DNA of 14,666 nucleotides from Bacteroides sp. OF04-15BH. GTDB lineage: Bacteria > Bacteroidota > Bacteroidia > Bacteroidales > Bacteroidaceae. This document shows positions 1-7,700 of this stretch, piece after piece. The number at the start of each line of letters is the position of its first letter. Position 1 is the stretch's first letter. The notes under the pieces are model-generated. The model ran no database searches, was not told where the DNA came from, and saw only the letters and a program-made list of their open reading frames with translations. The DNA is taken from NCBI RefSeq assembly GCF_003477995.1, contig NZ_QUEM01000048.1, positions 1 through 14,666 on the forward strand, read 5' to 3'. The position numbers and the translations under genes were made by a program.

Positions 1-64
1 TATACTAATTTTCAGGCGGTTTTTTAATTCCGCCAACAGGTATATAATTAAAGTTTCTTCAGGT

Positions 65-1222
65 TCAGCGCAAGAGCCGACGACGGACCTTGCCTAAAAG
101 GGAGCGGATCAGTTTTAAAAGGCGCTTCGCCACAGACACGCGGGTCAGCTCCTCACAGGCGGAGATCACTCCCTGATGCGCCAACAGTTCAAAAAAACGG
201 GAACGGCGGGCAGCAGATGCCTTGGGAGAATGTTCCAAGGCGGGGTTGTATTGCACAACCTCCTGGTAGGTACTAGAATTAAGTTGCAGGGGAATCTGTT
301 GTAAAGCGCGGGCTCCCGAAGGAGTATGCACCAGAATACAACTCACCCCTCCATCGTCATCCAGCTCGGGATGAACATGCTCAATGCCCCAGAAATCGCC
401 CATCGTGAGATCGGCGCCACTGCTGCATGATTTCGCAGCACAGGCATAACAGCTAGGACGAAGAAACAAATCGGCCAAAAAGCCGCGCATATAAGGATCT
501 TCATAAAAATATCGGCTGACAGAGGCATGGTCGTAACGGAAAGTCACACGATAGCTGTGCCAGCCATGCTCTTTATCACGGAAAGAAACGCCCCGCAAAG
601 ATGTATCGCCCGAAGACGGACGAACCGCCTGCAAATAACGGCGCCACACAAGCGGACTGGGCACTCCGTGACAAATAAAATCGAGAGTAAGCAAGCCTTC
701 ATAGTCTTTGCGCAAAAAACGGCGCAAACCGGATATCTGACAAGGAGTACCGGTAAAAAGTACCCGACGACCCTGCTTCAGAAAGGTCTCGGCCTGAGAA
801 TAGGCGGACCCGATGCGGCTCTGCACGTACTTGGAACCGCGAAAGGCGGCCAGACCTTCGAGAGTCTCTGTGTAAGCATGCTCCACCGACCAGTCGGAAG
901 CAAAACGGGCTCCGAAAACCACACCGCCGGATGCAAGCACGGAAGCGGCCAGGGCCGTGAAGCTGCCTCCGGACGAACTGGCCTCACGAATCTGCTTATC
1001 GGGATGCAGGGCAGCATAACAGGCTTGCGGAGCATGGGAGGTGCCGGGATGAAGCACCGGACAAACCTTCTCGCAAAGTCCGCAATCAATGCAACGGGAA
1101 ACATCTACCTTCGGATAAAGAAAACCTTCGGTATCTTCCTCCAGAAGAATGCATTGACGGGGACAACGCTGCACACAGGCAGCACAACCGCAACACTGAC
1201 TTTTATGCTGTATCAGAATCAT
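65..1222 (-). CDS. FrhB-family (coenzyme F420 hydrogenase/dehydrogenase beta subunit-like) iron-sulfur protein of a polysaccharide cluster
   Basis: This 385-residue protein begins with a tandem ferredoxin domain. C10, C13, C16 and C20 followed by Pro form one 4Fe-4S motif, and C44, C47, C50 and C54 followed by Pro form the second. The rest resembles the FrhB/FdhB N- and C-terminal domains, including the segment FTGTPCQISGLRRFL and a later group of cysteines near residues 255-265. Proteins of this family occur in bacterial capsule and exopolysaccharide clusters, often near polysaccharide pyruvyl transferases. Their exact reaction there is not settled, so a redox role in sugar or substituent modification is only an inference. 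The ATG overlaps the stop of the upstream flippase gene in an ATGA arrangement, which indicates translational coupling. Family call is firm; function is open. A copper, F420 or hydrogenase role is unlikely in this setting. Confidence 0.85.
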   Translation of the reverse strand: MILIQHKSQCCGCAACVQRCPRQCILLEEDTEGFLYPKVDVSRCIDCGLCEKVCPVLHPGTSHAPQACYAALHPDKQIREASSSGGSFTALAASVLASGGVVFGARFASDWSVEHAYTETLEGLAAFRGSKYVQSRIGSAYSQAETFLKQGRRVLFTGTPCQISGLRRFLRKDYEGLLTLDFICHGVPSPLVWRRYLQAVRPSSGDTSLRGVSFRDKEHGWHSYRVTFRYDHASVSRYFYEDPYMRGFLADLFLRPSCYACAAKSCSSGADLTMGDFWGIEHVHPELDDDGGVSCILVHTPSGARALQQIPLQLNSSTYQEVVQYNPALEHSPKASAARRSRFFELLAHQGVISACEELTRVSVAKRLLKLIRSLLGKVRRRLLR

Positions 1223-2748
1223 CTTCTCAAAAATAATGTCTGTACCTTATTCCGGACAAAGATCCGTTCACTCTTGCTCAGTGCCAGAAGATAGCCAAAC
1301 AGAAGGGTGGAAACACCACTCAACAGGACCACCAGCACCAAAGAAAGGAAACTGTTGTCGGAATACCAGCTGTAACAGGCGGGAAGAATCACACCCACCA
1401 GACTGAAAGCAAACAGAGGCAACAGCACCTGACGCAAATAGGCTCCAACAGACAGGCGAATCAGAGGACGAACCACCAACAGACGCGCCACAAAGGCTAT
1501 CAAAGCCACGCACAAATGAACAATAAATACGGAATAAGGCTGGCCCCCGAGCTTCAACACCACATAGGATATGGGCAGAATACTCAAAAGAATGGAGCCG
1601 ACCAGAGTCTGATATTTCTTAACCTTTCCGGTAGCTGCGGCAGCGGTCATAAAAGGATTGGCCACTGCATCGACAATCGTCACACAGAGTATCAGACGTA
1701 AAAATATGGCGGAATAAGGAGGTACCTCCTTGAGCCATAAGGCCAGAATATAGTCCACCTTCAGAAATACGGGCAACGACACCACAAACAACAGCAGATA
1801 GGTGAACTTGGAGCTCCGGAAAATGAGAGAATGCATATAGTCCCACTGACCGGAGGCATAGGATTTGGTGATCTGCGGATTCAGAGCCACCTGAAAATTG
1901 GAGGAGAACTGAAACACAGCTCCCTGCACCTGCACCGCCACGGTTCGGGCTGCATTGACCACCGGACCGAAAAACATGTTGAGCAGAAGATTCAGTCCAT
2001 GAGTAAAGGCCATGGCAGCACAGTTGCCCCAGAAATTCCAACCGGAAAAACCGACCATCTCACGGAAGAGCTGCCTGTCGGGCTCCCAGTGGTAAGCGCT
2101 CTCGGGAAAATGTTTCTTGCAGTAGAAACTATAGATGAAGCGCACGGTGAGCTGCACCAGCAGCACCAGAGCGGCATAATAAATCAAACGATCCCACGAA
2201 CTGAACAGTAGCAGATAAACGATGAGCAGCTTGGCCACAACCTCGAAAATGGAGATGTAAGCAAAAGCGGACATCCTTTCGTGGGCAATAATCACCGCAT
2301 TATAGGGCACACTCAAAATCATCACCAGAGTGGCCAGCACAGAGAACTGATACACCCAGAAAGCGGCCGTAAGACGGGCGGCTGGAATGACCATCTTGGC
2401 GTAAAAGAACCAAAGACCGACGGTCTCGGCCAGCAGAAGCACCAGAACGGCCAGCAACAGATGAATATTGACACTCATGCTGAACACCTTGCGTAAACGG
2501 ACCTGATCGCCACGACCCAACTCGTAGGTAAGAAAACGCTGGGTGCCGGTGGCCATGGCGCTGTTGATGAAGGTGAACATGGATACAATGCCGCCCACCA
2601 CTCCGTAGATACCGAAATCGGACACACCCAATGTGGAAAGAACCACACGCGAGGTGTAAAGACTCACCAGCATCAGAAGCAACATCCGCACATAAAGCAG
2701 AATGGTGTTCTTGGCTATTCGTTTATTGCTTAACTGCGTATCTGTCAT
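1219..2748 (-). CDS. Wzx-like polysaccharide flippase (MATE/MOP superfamily membrane protein)
   Basis: The 509-residue product is strongly hydrophobic throughout, with about 12-14 predicted membrane segments. Its N-terminus (RIAKNTILLYVRMLLLMLVSL, followed by TSRVVLSTLGVSDFGIYGVV from about residue 33) is typical of the Wzx/RfbX family, which moves undecaprenyl-diphosphate-linked oligosaccharides across the inner membrane. The next segment, AMATGTQRFLTYELGRGD, also fits. The gene lies 18 bp after the WecA-like gene and overlaps the next gene by 4 bp, so it is inside one operon. Together with the initiating transferase upstream this points to a lipid-linked glycan that is assembled in the cytoplasm and then flipped. 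Whether it makes capsule, O-antigen or a glycan for protein glycosylation cannot be told here. No polymerase gene (Wzy) is seen in the window. Confidence 0.85.
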   Translation of the reverse strand: MTDTQLSNKRIAKNTILLYVRMLLLMLVSLYTSRVVLSTLGVSDFGIYGVVGGIVSMFTFINSAMATGTQRFLTYELGRGDQVRLRKVFSMSVNIHLLLAVLVLLLAETVGLWFFYAKMVIPAARLTAAFWVYQFSVLATLVMILSVPYNAVIIAHERMSAFAYISIFEVVAKLLIVYLLLFSSWDRLIYYAALVLLVQLTVRFIYSFYCKKHFPESAYHWEPDRQLFREMVGFSGWNFWGNCAAMAFTHGLNLLLNMFFGPVVNAARTVAVQVQGAVFQFSSNFQVALNPQITKSYASGQWDYMHSLIFRSSKFTYLLLFVVSLPVFLKVDYILALWLKEVPPYSAIFLRLILCVTIVDAVANPFMTAAAATGKVKKYQTLVGSILLSILPISYVVLKLGGQPYSVFIVHLCVALIAFVARLLVVRPLIRLSVGAYLRQVLLPLFAFSLVGVILPACYSWYSDNSFLSLVLVVLLSGVSTLLFGYLLALSKSERIFVRNKVQTLFLRR

Positions 2749-2766
2749 TCAAAATAATAGATGATA

Positions 2767-3858
2767 TCAAGCGGTTCGGGCATGAATGCGCCGGTTCAAA
2801 AGATAATGGAACAAGCACCAGACAACCAAATCGGATATCACAACCCATGTGGCAGACATAAACCGAACCAATAATATATTCAACAGTATAAATCCTAAAG
2901 AAAGCAAAACCAGCAGATACATGGAACACAACGGACTGAAACCCGCACGCATCATCTTGTGATGGACATGGTTACGGTCGGGAAGAAACATGCTCTTGCC
3001 GGCACGGGCACGAACCAGCATGACCCGCACAATATCGAAACAGGGCACCACAAATGCCGCCAAACCAATCAGGGCCTGACCGGATGCCCAAGGATCGAAC
3101 TGGGAATAGCGATGCATGTAGATAAGCAGACCGTAGGCCAACACATAACCAAGGCTGAGACTGCCCCCATCGCCCATAAAAAGCTTGAAATTTCGCCGAC
3201 GGCGACGATAAACATTATAATACCAGAAGGGCAGCAGGATACCTAACATGGATGAAAACAGAAGCAAATTCAACAAATGGAATTTCAAACTGCTGAACAC
3301 CACAAAAAGCGCCAGGGCCAGAATGCCCAAACCTGAAGCCAAACCGTCAATGCCGTCAATAAGATTCACGGCATTGGTGATATAAACCACAAAAAGCAAC
3401 GTAAGCGGAAGGCTCAGCCAATAGGGAATATCGGTAATTCCGAAAAGACCTCCCAGAGAATTTATACCCACACCGGCCAGCCAAAGCATCAGGGCTCCCA
3501 GTATCTGAACCACAAACTTGCGTTTATATCCCAAACCGACCAGATCGTCGAGCAAACCCATCATATACACCAGAATCAGACCGGCCGCAAAAAAGGTGAT
3601 GCATGACAAGGAATCGGTATATGTGCTCAAATAGGTGTCCGGCTCCAACTTGATAATCACAGCTCCCATAAGGGATACACTGAAAAAAAGCACGGGAACA
3701 AAGCAGAAACCACCCAAACGGGAAGACGGGGTGCGATGCTGCTTGCGGGCCTCGGGTTTATCAAACAGTTTTTTCCGATAAGACACCAACAGAATCTGTG
3801 GTAAAGACAACATTGTCAACAAAAAAGACAGTACAAATATGAGGATGGCATAAATCAT
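2767..3858 (-). CDS. WecA/TagO-like undecaprenyl-phosphate sugar-1-phosphate transferase
   Basis: This integral membrane enzyme of the MraY/WecA family probably transfers a HexNAc-1-phosphate from a UDP-sugar to undecaprenyl phosphate, the first step of lipid-linked glycan synthesis. Numbered from the start chosen here (363 residues), visible motifs are DPDAR-like PEAR with RLGG near residues 35-50, LDDL at 103-106, NAVNLIDGIDGLA at 162-174, FMGDGGSL at 227-234 and the HIH-type motif DRNHVHHK at 294-301. I chose the ATG at 3858 because the family usually starts right at the first membrane helix (MIYAILIFVLSFLL). The frame stays open to an ATG at 4026, which would add 56 residues without family resemblance, and a promoter-like element sits inside that stretch. 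The flippase gene follows 18 bp downstream. Confidence 0.85.
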   Translation of the reverse strand: MIYAILIFVLSFLLTMLSLPQILLVSYRKKLFDKPEARKQHRTPSSRLGGFCFVPVLFFSVSLMGAVIIKLEPDTYLSTYTDSLSCITFFAAGLILVYMMGLLDDLVGLGYKRKFVVQILGALMLWLAGVGINSLGGLFGITDIPYWLSLPLTLLFVVYITNAVNLIDGIDGLASGLGILALALFVVFSSLKFHLLNLLLFSSMLGILLPFWYYNVYRRRRRNFKLFMGDGGSLSLGYVLAYGLLIYMHRYSQFDPWASGQALIGLAAFVVPCFDIVRVMLVRARAGKSMFLPDRNHVHHKMMRAGFSPLCSMYLLVLLSLGFILLNILLVRFMSATWVVISDLVVWCLFHYLLNRRIHARTA

Positions 3859-3992
3859 AATATTCAAACTCTTTTTAATACTGCTACTCCGAAATATCTG
3901 ACCTTTCAGAACGGCTTCGCCGCAGTCACTCCCAGTATACCGGAATTGACTAAACGACATTTTGACAATGGTAAACACCACCAAAAGCGTCA

Positions 3993-4024
3993 CAAAAATA
4001 AGGGTTATATTCCGAAATAACAAC
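3993..4024 (-). promoter_or_regulatory. possible promoter upstream of the WecA-like gene
   Basis: On the minus strand 4000-3993 reads TATTTTTG, a match to the Bacteroidota -7 box TAnnTTTG. A TTG core (GTTG, 4024-4021) lies 20 bp upstream. If used, transcription would start near 3985 and give an untranslated leader of roughly 125 nt before the ATG at 3858. The surrounding DNA from 3859 to 4092 is AT-rich and otherwise shows nothing I can name. AT-rich sequence makes chance matches likely, so this is tentative. Confidence 0.3.
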
Positions 4025-4092
4025 AAAAATCATATATTTTTTTAAGAAGACAGGCCTAAAGACATCATTTAACTTTACGTTTTTCAAAAATA

Positions 4093-4234
4093 TTACTCTG
4101 AATTATAACAGTCATAAACAATTGGATTTTCATTATAACTACGTGCTATATAAGGGGGACGGTGCTTGCTCTCATTAAAAATGCGCCCAAGATATTCGCC
4201 GATAATCCCTAAGGAAATCAGCTGTACTCCCCCC
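4093..4234 (-). pseudogene. displaced C-terminal part of the GT2 glycosyltransferase, out of frame
   Basis: After the G6 run (4234-4229 on the minus strand) the original frame soon stops, but the shifted frame reads [18 protein letters not shown] and then NESKHRPPY, the usual C-terminus of GtrB/dolichyl-phosphate-sugar-synthase-like membrane glycosyltransferases. It stays open to a TAA at 4095-4093. With one G fewer, the gene would encode about 319 residues, the normal family length. This is the tail of the gene listed at 4175-5053. Confidence 0.85.
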
Positions 4235-5053
4235 TAGAAAAAGTATGACAATAATCAAAGTGGGAAAACCCTGGATGGGATCGCCCCAGACTAGGGTCTT
4301 GACAAAGAAATAGAGCATATAGAAAAAGGTGAACAGGGCTACAGTAAAACCCAGCATCGCCGACCAGCGCAACGGAGCGGTGGTGAAAGAAGTAATGCCC
4401 TCTACTGCCAACTCAAACAGGGCCCGATAACTCCAATGACTGCTGCCCGCACAACGGGACTCGCGCACAAAGGGCACTTCTTTCTTGCGGAACCCAATCC
4501 AACAGAAAAGACCCTTGGTGTAGCGTTCACTCTCACGCAAACGGCGGAGCACCTGGATGCAACGACGGTCGAGCAAACGGAAATCGCCCACATTGGGCAG
4601 CATATCGAAACGGGAGGTGCGCTGCAAAAGGGCATAAAACAAGAGGGAAAGACGGCGACGCAGCCAACTCTCCTCTCCCCGCTCCATCCGACGGCCGTAA
4701 ACATCGTCGTAGCCTTCCTCCCAATAGGACAGCATCCGAGAAACAACATCGGGGGGATCCTGAAGATCGGCATCCATCAGAATCATGCAGTCACCCCGTA
4801 CATAGTCGAATCCGGCCAGCATGGCGCGTTCCTTTCCGAAATTCCGGCTCAAATCGAGAATATTTACCCGCGGGTCGGAAGCACGGTACGCACGAAGCAG
4901 ATCCAAAGTGCCGTCCGTGGAACCGTCGTTCACAAAAAGCACTTCCCACGAATAGGCGGGATGAGAGTCCATCAGGCGACATAAGGCGGGATACAGGGCC
5001 GGAAGACTGCTCTCCTCATTATAGGCAGGAATCATGATCGAGACTTTTTTCAT
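4175..5053 (-). CDS. GT2-family (GtrB/DPM1-like) membrane glycosyltransferase, frameshifted near the C-terminus
   Basis: The 292-residue reading frame starts with [14 protein letters not shown] and has the GT-A fold signatures [10 protein letters not shown] (D43) and DADLQDPP (residues 94-101), plus [10 protein letters not shown]. Two hydrophobic segments follow (about 232-255 and 264-275). Such enzymes move a sugar from a nucleotide donor to undecaprenyl phosphate, supplying a lipid-linked donor for glycan side branches or lipid modification. Residues 276-292 are aberrant: they follow a run of six G where the family frame needs five, and the true tail continues in the other frame to 4093. 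The first gene of the minus-strand polysaccharide cluster, it has a good promoter just upstream. The catalytic domain is complete, but the second membrane hairpin is damaged, so activity is doubtful unless slippage restores the frame or the extra G is a sequencing error. Confidence 0.85.
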   Translation of the reverse strand: MKKVSIMIPAYNEESSLPALYPALCRLMDSHPAYSWEVLFVNDGSTDGTLDLLRAYRASDPRVNILDLSRNFGKERAMLAGFDYVRGDCMILMDADLQDPPDVVSRMLSYWEEGYDDVYGRRMERGEESWLRRRLSLLFYALLQRTSRFDMLPNVGDFRLLDRRCIQVLRRLRESERYTKGLFCWIGFRKKEVPFVRESRCAGSSHWSYRALFELAVEGITSFTTAPLRWSAMLGFTVALFTFFYMLYFFVKTLVWGDPIQGFPTLIIVILFLGGSTADFLRDYRRISWAHF

Positions 5054-5065
5054 GGGTATTTTTTA

Positions 5066-5097
5066 CAAAAATAGCCTTTTCAGGTGTATCCAACAAA
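5066..5097 (-). promoter_or_regulatory. promoter for the polysaccharide cluster (minus strand)
   Basis: On the minus strand the -33 box TTTG (5097-5094) is followed after 20 bp by the -7 box TATTTTTG (5073-5066), matching the Bacteroidota consensus. The ATG of the glycosyltransferase gene at 5053 is only about 13 nt beyond the -7 box, so the leader would be very short. The element is divergent from the promoter of the peptidase gene. Confidence 0.55.
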
Positions 5098-5126
5098 GAT
5101 TAGCATAATAATTTCGGATTTTATCG

Positions 5127-5134
5127 TATCTTTG
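5127..5134 (+). promoter_or_regulatory. -7 promoter element of the clostripain-like lipoprotein gene
   Basis: TATCTTTG at 5127-5134 is an exact TAnnTTTG match, 23 bp before the ATG at 5158. No clear TTTG is seen at the expected -33 distance (around 5104-5107), so only the -7 half is supported. Confidence 0.5.
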
Positions 5135-5157
5135 ACGCAATTTAAAATCTTACGCTT

Positions 5158-6450
5158 ATGATTTGTTGGAATAAGTTATGGAAAACAGGTTTTCTGGCTG
5201 TCTGCTGCCTGCTGGGCAGTTGTCAGGAAAATGAAGTGGTACCGGGAGGCACGGAAGGCAACGGAAAAAGAACGGTGCTTATATATATGAACGCGCGTAA
5301 CTCGCTTTACGGAAATGTGAAGGCGGACTCGCTGGAACTGGTAAAAGGAGCCAAAAACATGAGCGCCGACGACCGGCTGCTGCTGTATGTGTGCAAGGAC
5401 TCGCTGTCGTATCTGTACCGCATCAGTGCAGGAGGCACCAAACTGCTGCTGCAATGCGGACCCACACAGAATGCTTCGAACCCGAAACAGCTGGAGATGC
5501 TGCTGAAATGGACCGGAGAACAGTTTCCGTCGCAGTCGTACGGCCTGGTGCTGTGGTCGCACTCGGACGGATGGCTGCCTTCGACTAACGTGAGCCGCGC
5601 CACCTCACGGGGCTTCGGCATTGATGTGGGCGCCGACGGAAACCCGTGGTCGGACCGCACATCGGACGGCAATCTGGGGGTCCAGATGAATATCACGGAT
5701 CTGGCCGAAGCAGTGGCCAACAGCGGCATACGCCCGAAATTCATCTTCTTCGACTCGTGCCTGATGCAGGGAGTAGAGGCTGCGTATGACCTGAGAAACG
5801 TGACGGACTGGGTGATCGCCTCACCGGCACAGATTCCGGGAGTGGGCGCACAATATACGGATATGATGAATGAGGCGTTCTTCCAGGACCCGCTGAACCC
5901 GCAGGCGTTTACCGAGGGCTATGTGAAACAGGCTTCGACTTACAGTGAATATGGCGACATGGGCGTGGTGCTCAGCGCCGTGAAAACAGAGAAACTGGAG
6001 AATCTGGCTGCCGTGACCAAAACCATGATCCAGAAATATGCGGGCAGCAGCGAACCGGACATGAACGGAGTGCTGGCGTATGACCGCTATCAATGGCAGT
6101 ATTTCTACCGCCCGGAGTATTATGACCTGAAACAGGTGATGCTGCATCTGATTACCGAAGAGGCGGACCGGCAGACCTGGACGGCAGCGCTGGAGGCGTG
6201 TGTGCTGTATCCGGCAGCTACTCCTTATGTGAATTTCTGGAGCAACTATCCGAGCGACCGGCTGGTGCTGACTCCGGGCGAGTTCTCGGCCATCTCGACG
6301 TTCGTACCGCAACAGCGCTATACAACCAACGCCGAAGCGTGTATCTACGGGGATCTGAATCAGGCATTTGCCAATACGGAATGGGCCAAGGCCAGCGGAT
6401 GGACAGAGAACGCTTATCTGAAAAGTCTGACAACAAATGAAGAAAAATAG
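5158..6450 (+). CDS. clostripain-family (peptidase C11) lipoprotein
   Basis: The 430-residue product begins with a lipoprotein signal peptide: positively charged start, hydrophobic core and lipobox LGSC, with Cys22 as the lipidated residue. It is therefore expected to be exported and membrane-anchored. The mature part matches the clostripain-related C11 cysteine peptidase family. A beta strand plus catalytic His is seen in LVLWSHSDGW (His135), and the nucleophile in FIFFDSCLMQGVE (Cys201), the usual His/Cys spacing of clan CD peptidases. Such enzymes cut after basic residues and in gut Bacteroidales are common as cell-surface proteins with poorly defined substrates; the actual substrate is unknown here. 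The gene stands alone, divergent from the polysaccharide cluster, with a -7 box 23 bp before the start. The tRNA-Trp promoter begins 8 bp after its stop, and no terminator lies between, so read-through into the tRNA is possible. Confidence 0.87.
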   Translation: MICWNKLWKTGFLAVCCLLGSCQENEVVPGGTEGNGKRTVLIYMNARNSLYGNVKADSLELVKGAKNMSADDRLLLYVCKDSLSYLYRISAGGTKLLLQCGPTQNASNPKQLEMLLKWTGEQFPSQSYGLVLWSHSDGWLPSTNVSRATSRGFGIDVGADGNPWSDRTSDGNLGVQMNITDLAEAVANSGIRPKFIFFDSCLMQGVEAAYDLRNVTDWVIASPAQIPGVGAQYTDMMNEAFFQDPLNPQAFTEGYVKQASTYSEYGDMGVVLSAVKTEKLENLAAVTKTMIQKYAGSSEPDMNGVLAYDRYQWQYFYRPEYYDLKQVMLHLITEEADRQTWTAALEACVLYPAATPYVNFWSNYPSDRLVLTPGEFSAISTFVPQQRYTTNAEACIYGDLNQAFANTEWAKASGWTENAYLKSLTTNEEK

Positions 6451-6458
6451 CGTTTCGG

Positions 6459-6489
6459 TTTGCAGATTTAAAAATTTTGATTACCTTTG
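6459..6489 (+). promoter_or_regulatory. promoter of the tRNA-Trp gene
   Basis: TTTG at 6459-6462, a spacer of exactly 19 bp, then TACCTTTG at 6482-6489. This is an ideal Bacteroidota promoter, ending 37 bp before the mature tRNA 5' end. Confidence 0.8.
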
Positions 6490-6526
6490 CAGCCGTTAAC
6501 GCAAAACATTTGCGAAACAAGTGTCT

Positions 6527-6599
6527 ACGGGAATAGCTCAGTTGGTAGAGCACCGGTCTCCAAAACCGGGTGTCGGGAGTTCGAGCCTCTCTTCCCGTG
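6527..6599 (+). tRNA. tRNA-Trp (anticodon CCA)
   Basis: A full cloverleaf can be drawn over 73 nt. The acceptor stem pairs ACGGGAA (6527-6533) with TTCCCGT (6592-6598), with discriminator G at 6599. The D arm contains GCTCAGTTGGTAGAGC, the anticodon stem is CCGGT/ACCGG (6553-6557 with 6565-6569) around the loop CTCCAAA, and the T arm contains GTTCGAG. The anticodon CCA at 6560-6562 reads the single Trp codon UGG. The 3' CCA is not encoded and must be added after transcription. Confidence 0.97.
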
Positions 6600-6603
6600 C
6601 TTA

Positions 6604-6642
6604 CAAAAAGAGCTGCAAGTCAATGACTTGCAGCTCTTTTTG
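6604..6642. terminator. bidirectional intrinsic terminator between tRNA-Trp and the acyltransferase gene
   Basis: A perfect 19-bp inverted repeat (6604-6622 with 6624-6642) carries a G/C-rich core (GAGCTGCAAGTCA) flanked by A5 on one side and T5 on the other, so it can terminate in both directions. It lies 4 nt after the tRNA. On the minus strand it contains the last codons and the stop (6622-6620) of the acyltransferase gene. Confidence 0.88.
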
Positions 6643-7639
6643 TGTTTATCCATGCCCAGAACAGACTGAAGAGGATGGTGAGCGCCAGCACAATGGGAAA
6701 AAGCAGCTGGGAAGGATGATGAAAGCCGGTGGCGGTGCAGAAATGACGCCAGAAATTCATCATCAGGATGTGATACAGATAGATATTCAGGGAACAATAG
6801 CGGCCGAGGTAGCTCCAGAAGGTTCCGCGGAAAGCTGCGGGACGGGAAAGACAAAGCACAAAGAAAAGCAGGGCACCGTAGATGGTGCTGATCATGCAGT
6901 CGCCATAGCTGAGGTGTCCCCAGGCTTTGAGCAATACATACTCTGCCGCTGCCAGCAGAACAAACAGTACGACGGGAAGCACGCCCCTGCTCCACCGTAC
7001 AAGTGTAGCCTCGGAACGGCGCACCCAGGCTCCCAGAAGCAGAAAAGGAAAGGCCATGGTGAAAAAATTGCGGTAGACATACAGGGGGAGTTTTTCAAAA
7101 GGAAAGTAACAGCCGAGCAGCAGGGTTACCGCAAAAAACAGGGGAAGCAGACGGATGCAGGCATCCGTAAGCCGGAAGCGCACGCAGAGCCAGAGCAAAA
7201 GAAGGGCCTGCATATAGGCGGTGAGATACCACAGGACGCCGTTGTAGGGATTGGCCAGAAGCAGCATGGGCCAGAAATCGCGGGGAAAGAAGAGGCGCAT
7301 ATAGCTGACGGTGCGGTGGTGCTCGTGGGCAAAGAGCCAGCTGTTGGCATAGTTATAGGCCAGATAAACCAGGGTGGACAGCACCGTGATGCCAAGGATA
7401 TGCCACAGGGTGCGCCGCAACTTCGCACCGGAAGGAGCGCCGTGGGCAAAAAGGAAATAGCCGGAAATCATGTAAAAGAGGGGAACCGCCAGACGGGTGA
7501 GCGGGATGAAATAGGTTTTGCCATAGAAATCGGTATGAATCAGCACCACCGCTATGGCGCAAAAGGCCTTCAACGCGTAAAGGGAATGGATTTCTTTTTT
7601 TTCGGTCTGCATGTTCTGGATAAAGAGGGATGGGTCCAT
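6620..7639 (-). CDS. acyltransferase-3 family membrane protein
   Basis: The 339-residue product is an integral membrane protein with about ten hydrophobic segments. Its start region, SLYALKAFCAIAVVLIHTDF, holds the His of the acyltransferase-3/OafA/NodX signature, followed by LTRLAVPLFYMISGYFLF. These enzymes transfer acyl groups, often acetyl, to sugars of surface glycans or to other envelope molecules; the acceptor is unknown here. The ATG at 7639 is only 4 nt from the T-run of a terminator, so the second Met at 7612 (MQTEKKEIHS) is a plausible alternative start closer to the family's usual N-terminus. No promoter is visible in the 61 bp upstream; expression may depend on read-through from rubrerythrin. 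The stop codon lies inside the hairpin shared with the tRNA gene, so the final residues TKRAASH are encoded by terminator stem sequence. Confidence 0.85.
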   Translation of the reverse strand: MDPSLFIQNMQTEKKEIHSLYALKAFCAIAVVLIHTDFYGKTYFIPLTRLAVPLFYMISGYFLFAHGAPSGAKLRRTLWHILGITVLSTLVYLAYNYANSWLFAHEHHRTVSYMRLFFPRDFWPMLLLANPYNGVLWYLTAYMQALLLLWLCVRFRLTDACIRLLPLFFAVTLLLGCYFPFEKLPLYVYRNFFTMAFPFLLLGAWVRRSEATLVRWSRGVLPVVLFVLLAAAEYVLLKAWGHLSYGDCMISTIYGALLFFVLCLSRPAAFRGTFWSYLGRYCSLNIYLYHILMMNFWRHFCTATGFHHPSQLLFPIVLALTILFSLFWAWINTKRAASH

Positions 7640-7642
7640 ACG

Positions 7643-7671
7643 AGAAAAGTGCCCCCAGAAACTGGAGGCAC
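7643..7671 (-). terminator. intrinsic terminator after the rubrerythrin gene
   Basis: On the minus strand GTGCCTCCAG (7671-7662) pairs with CTGGGGGCAC (7658-7649) over 10 bp with one G-U pair and a 3-nt loop. It is followed by TTTTCTC. It lies 30 bp after the rubrerythrin stop and directly before the possible acyltransferase start, so it should reduce read-through. Confidence 0.7.
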
Positions 7672-7700
7672 CAGATACCGGACGGACCGGATGTGTAAAA

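Noticed and set aside
15..34. Short inverted repeat GGCGG / CCGCC with a 10-nt loop downstream of the FrhB-family gene.
   Set aside because: Only 5 bp, a long loop and no T-run after it on the minus strand; not convincing as a terminator.
527..1294. Plus-strand frame of 255 codons opposite the FrhB-family gene.
   Set aside because: Antisense shadow; the minus-strand frame has two perfect ferredoxin motifs and a coupled start.
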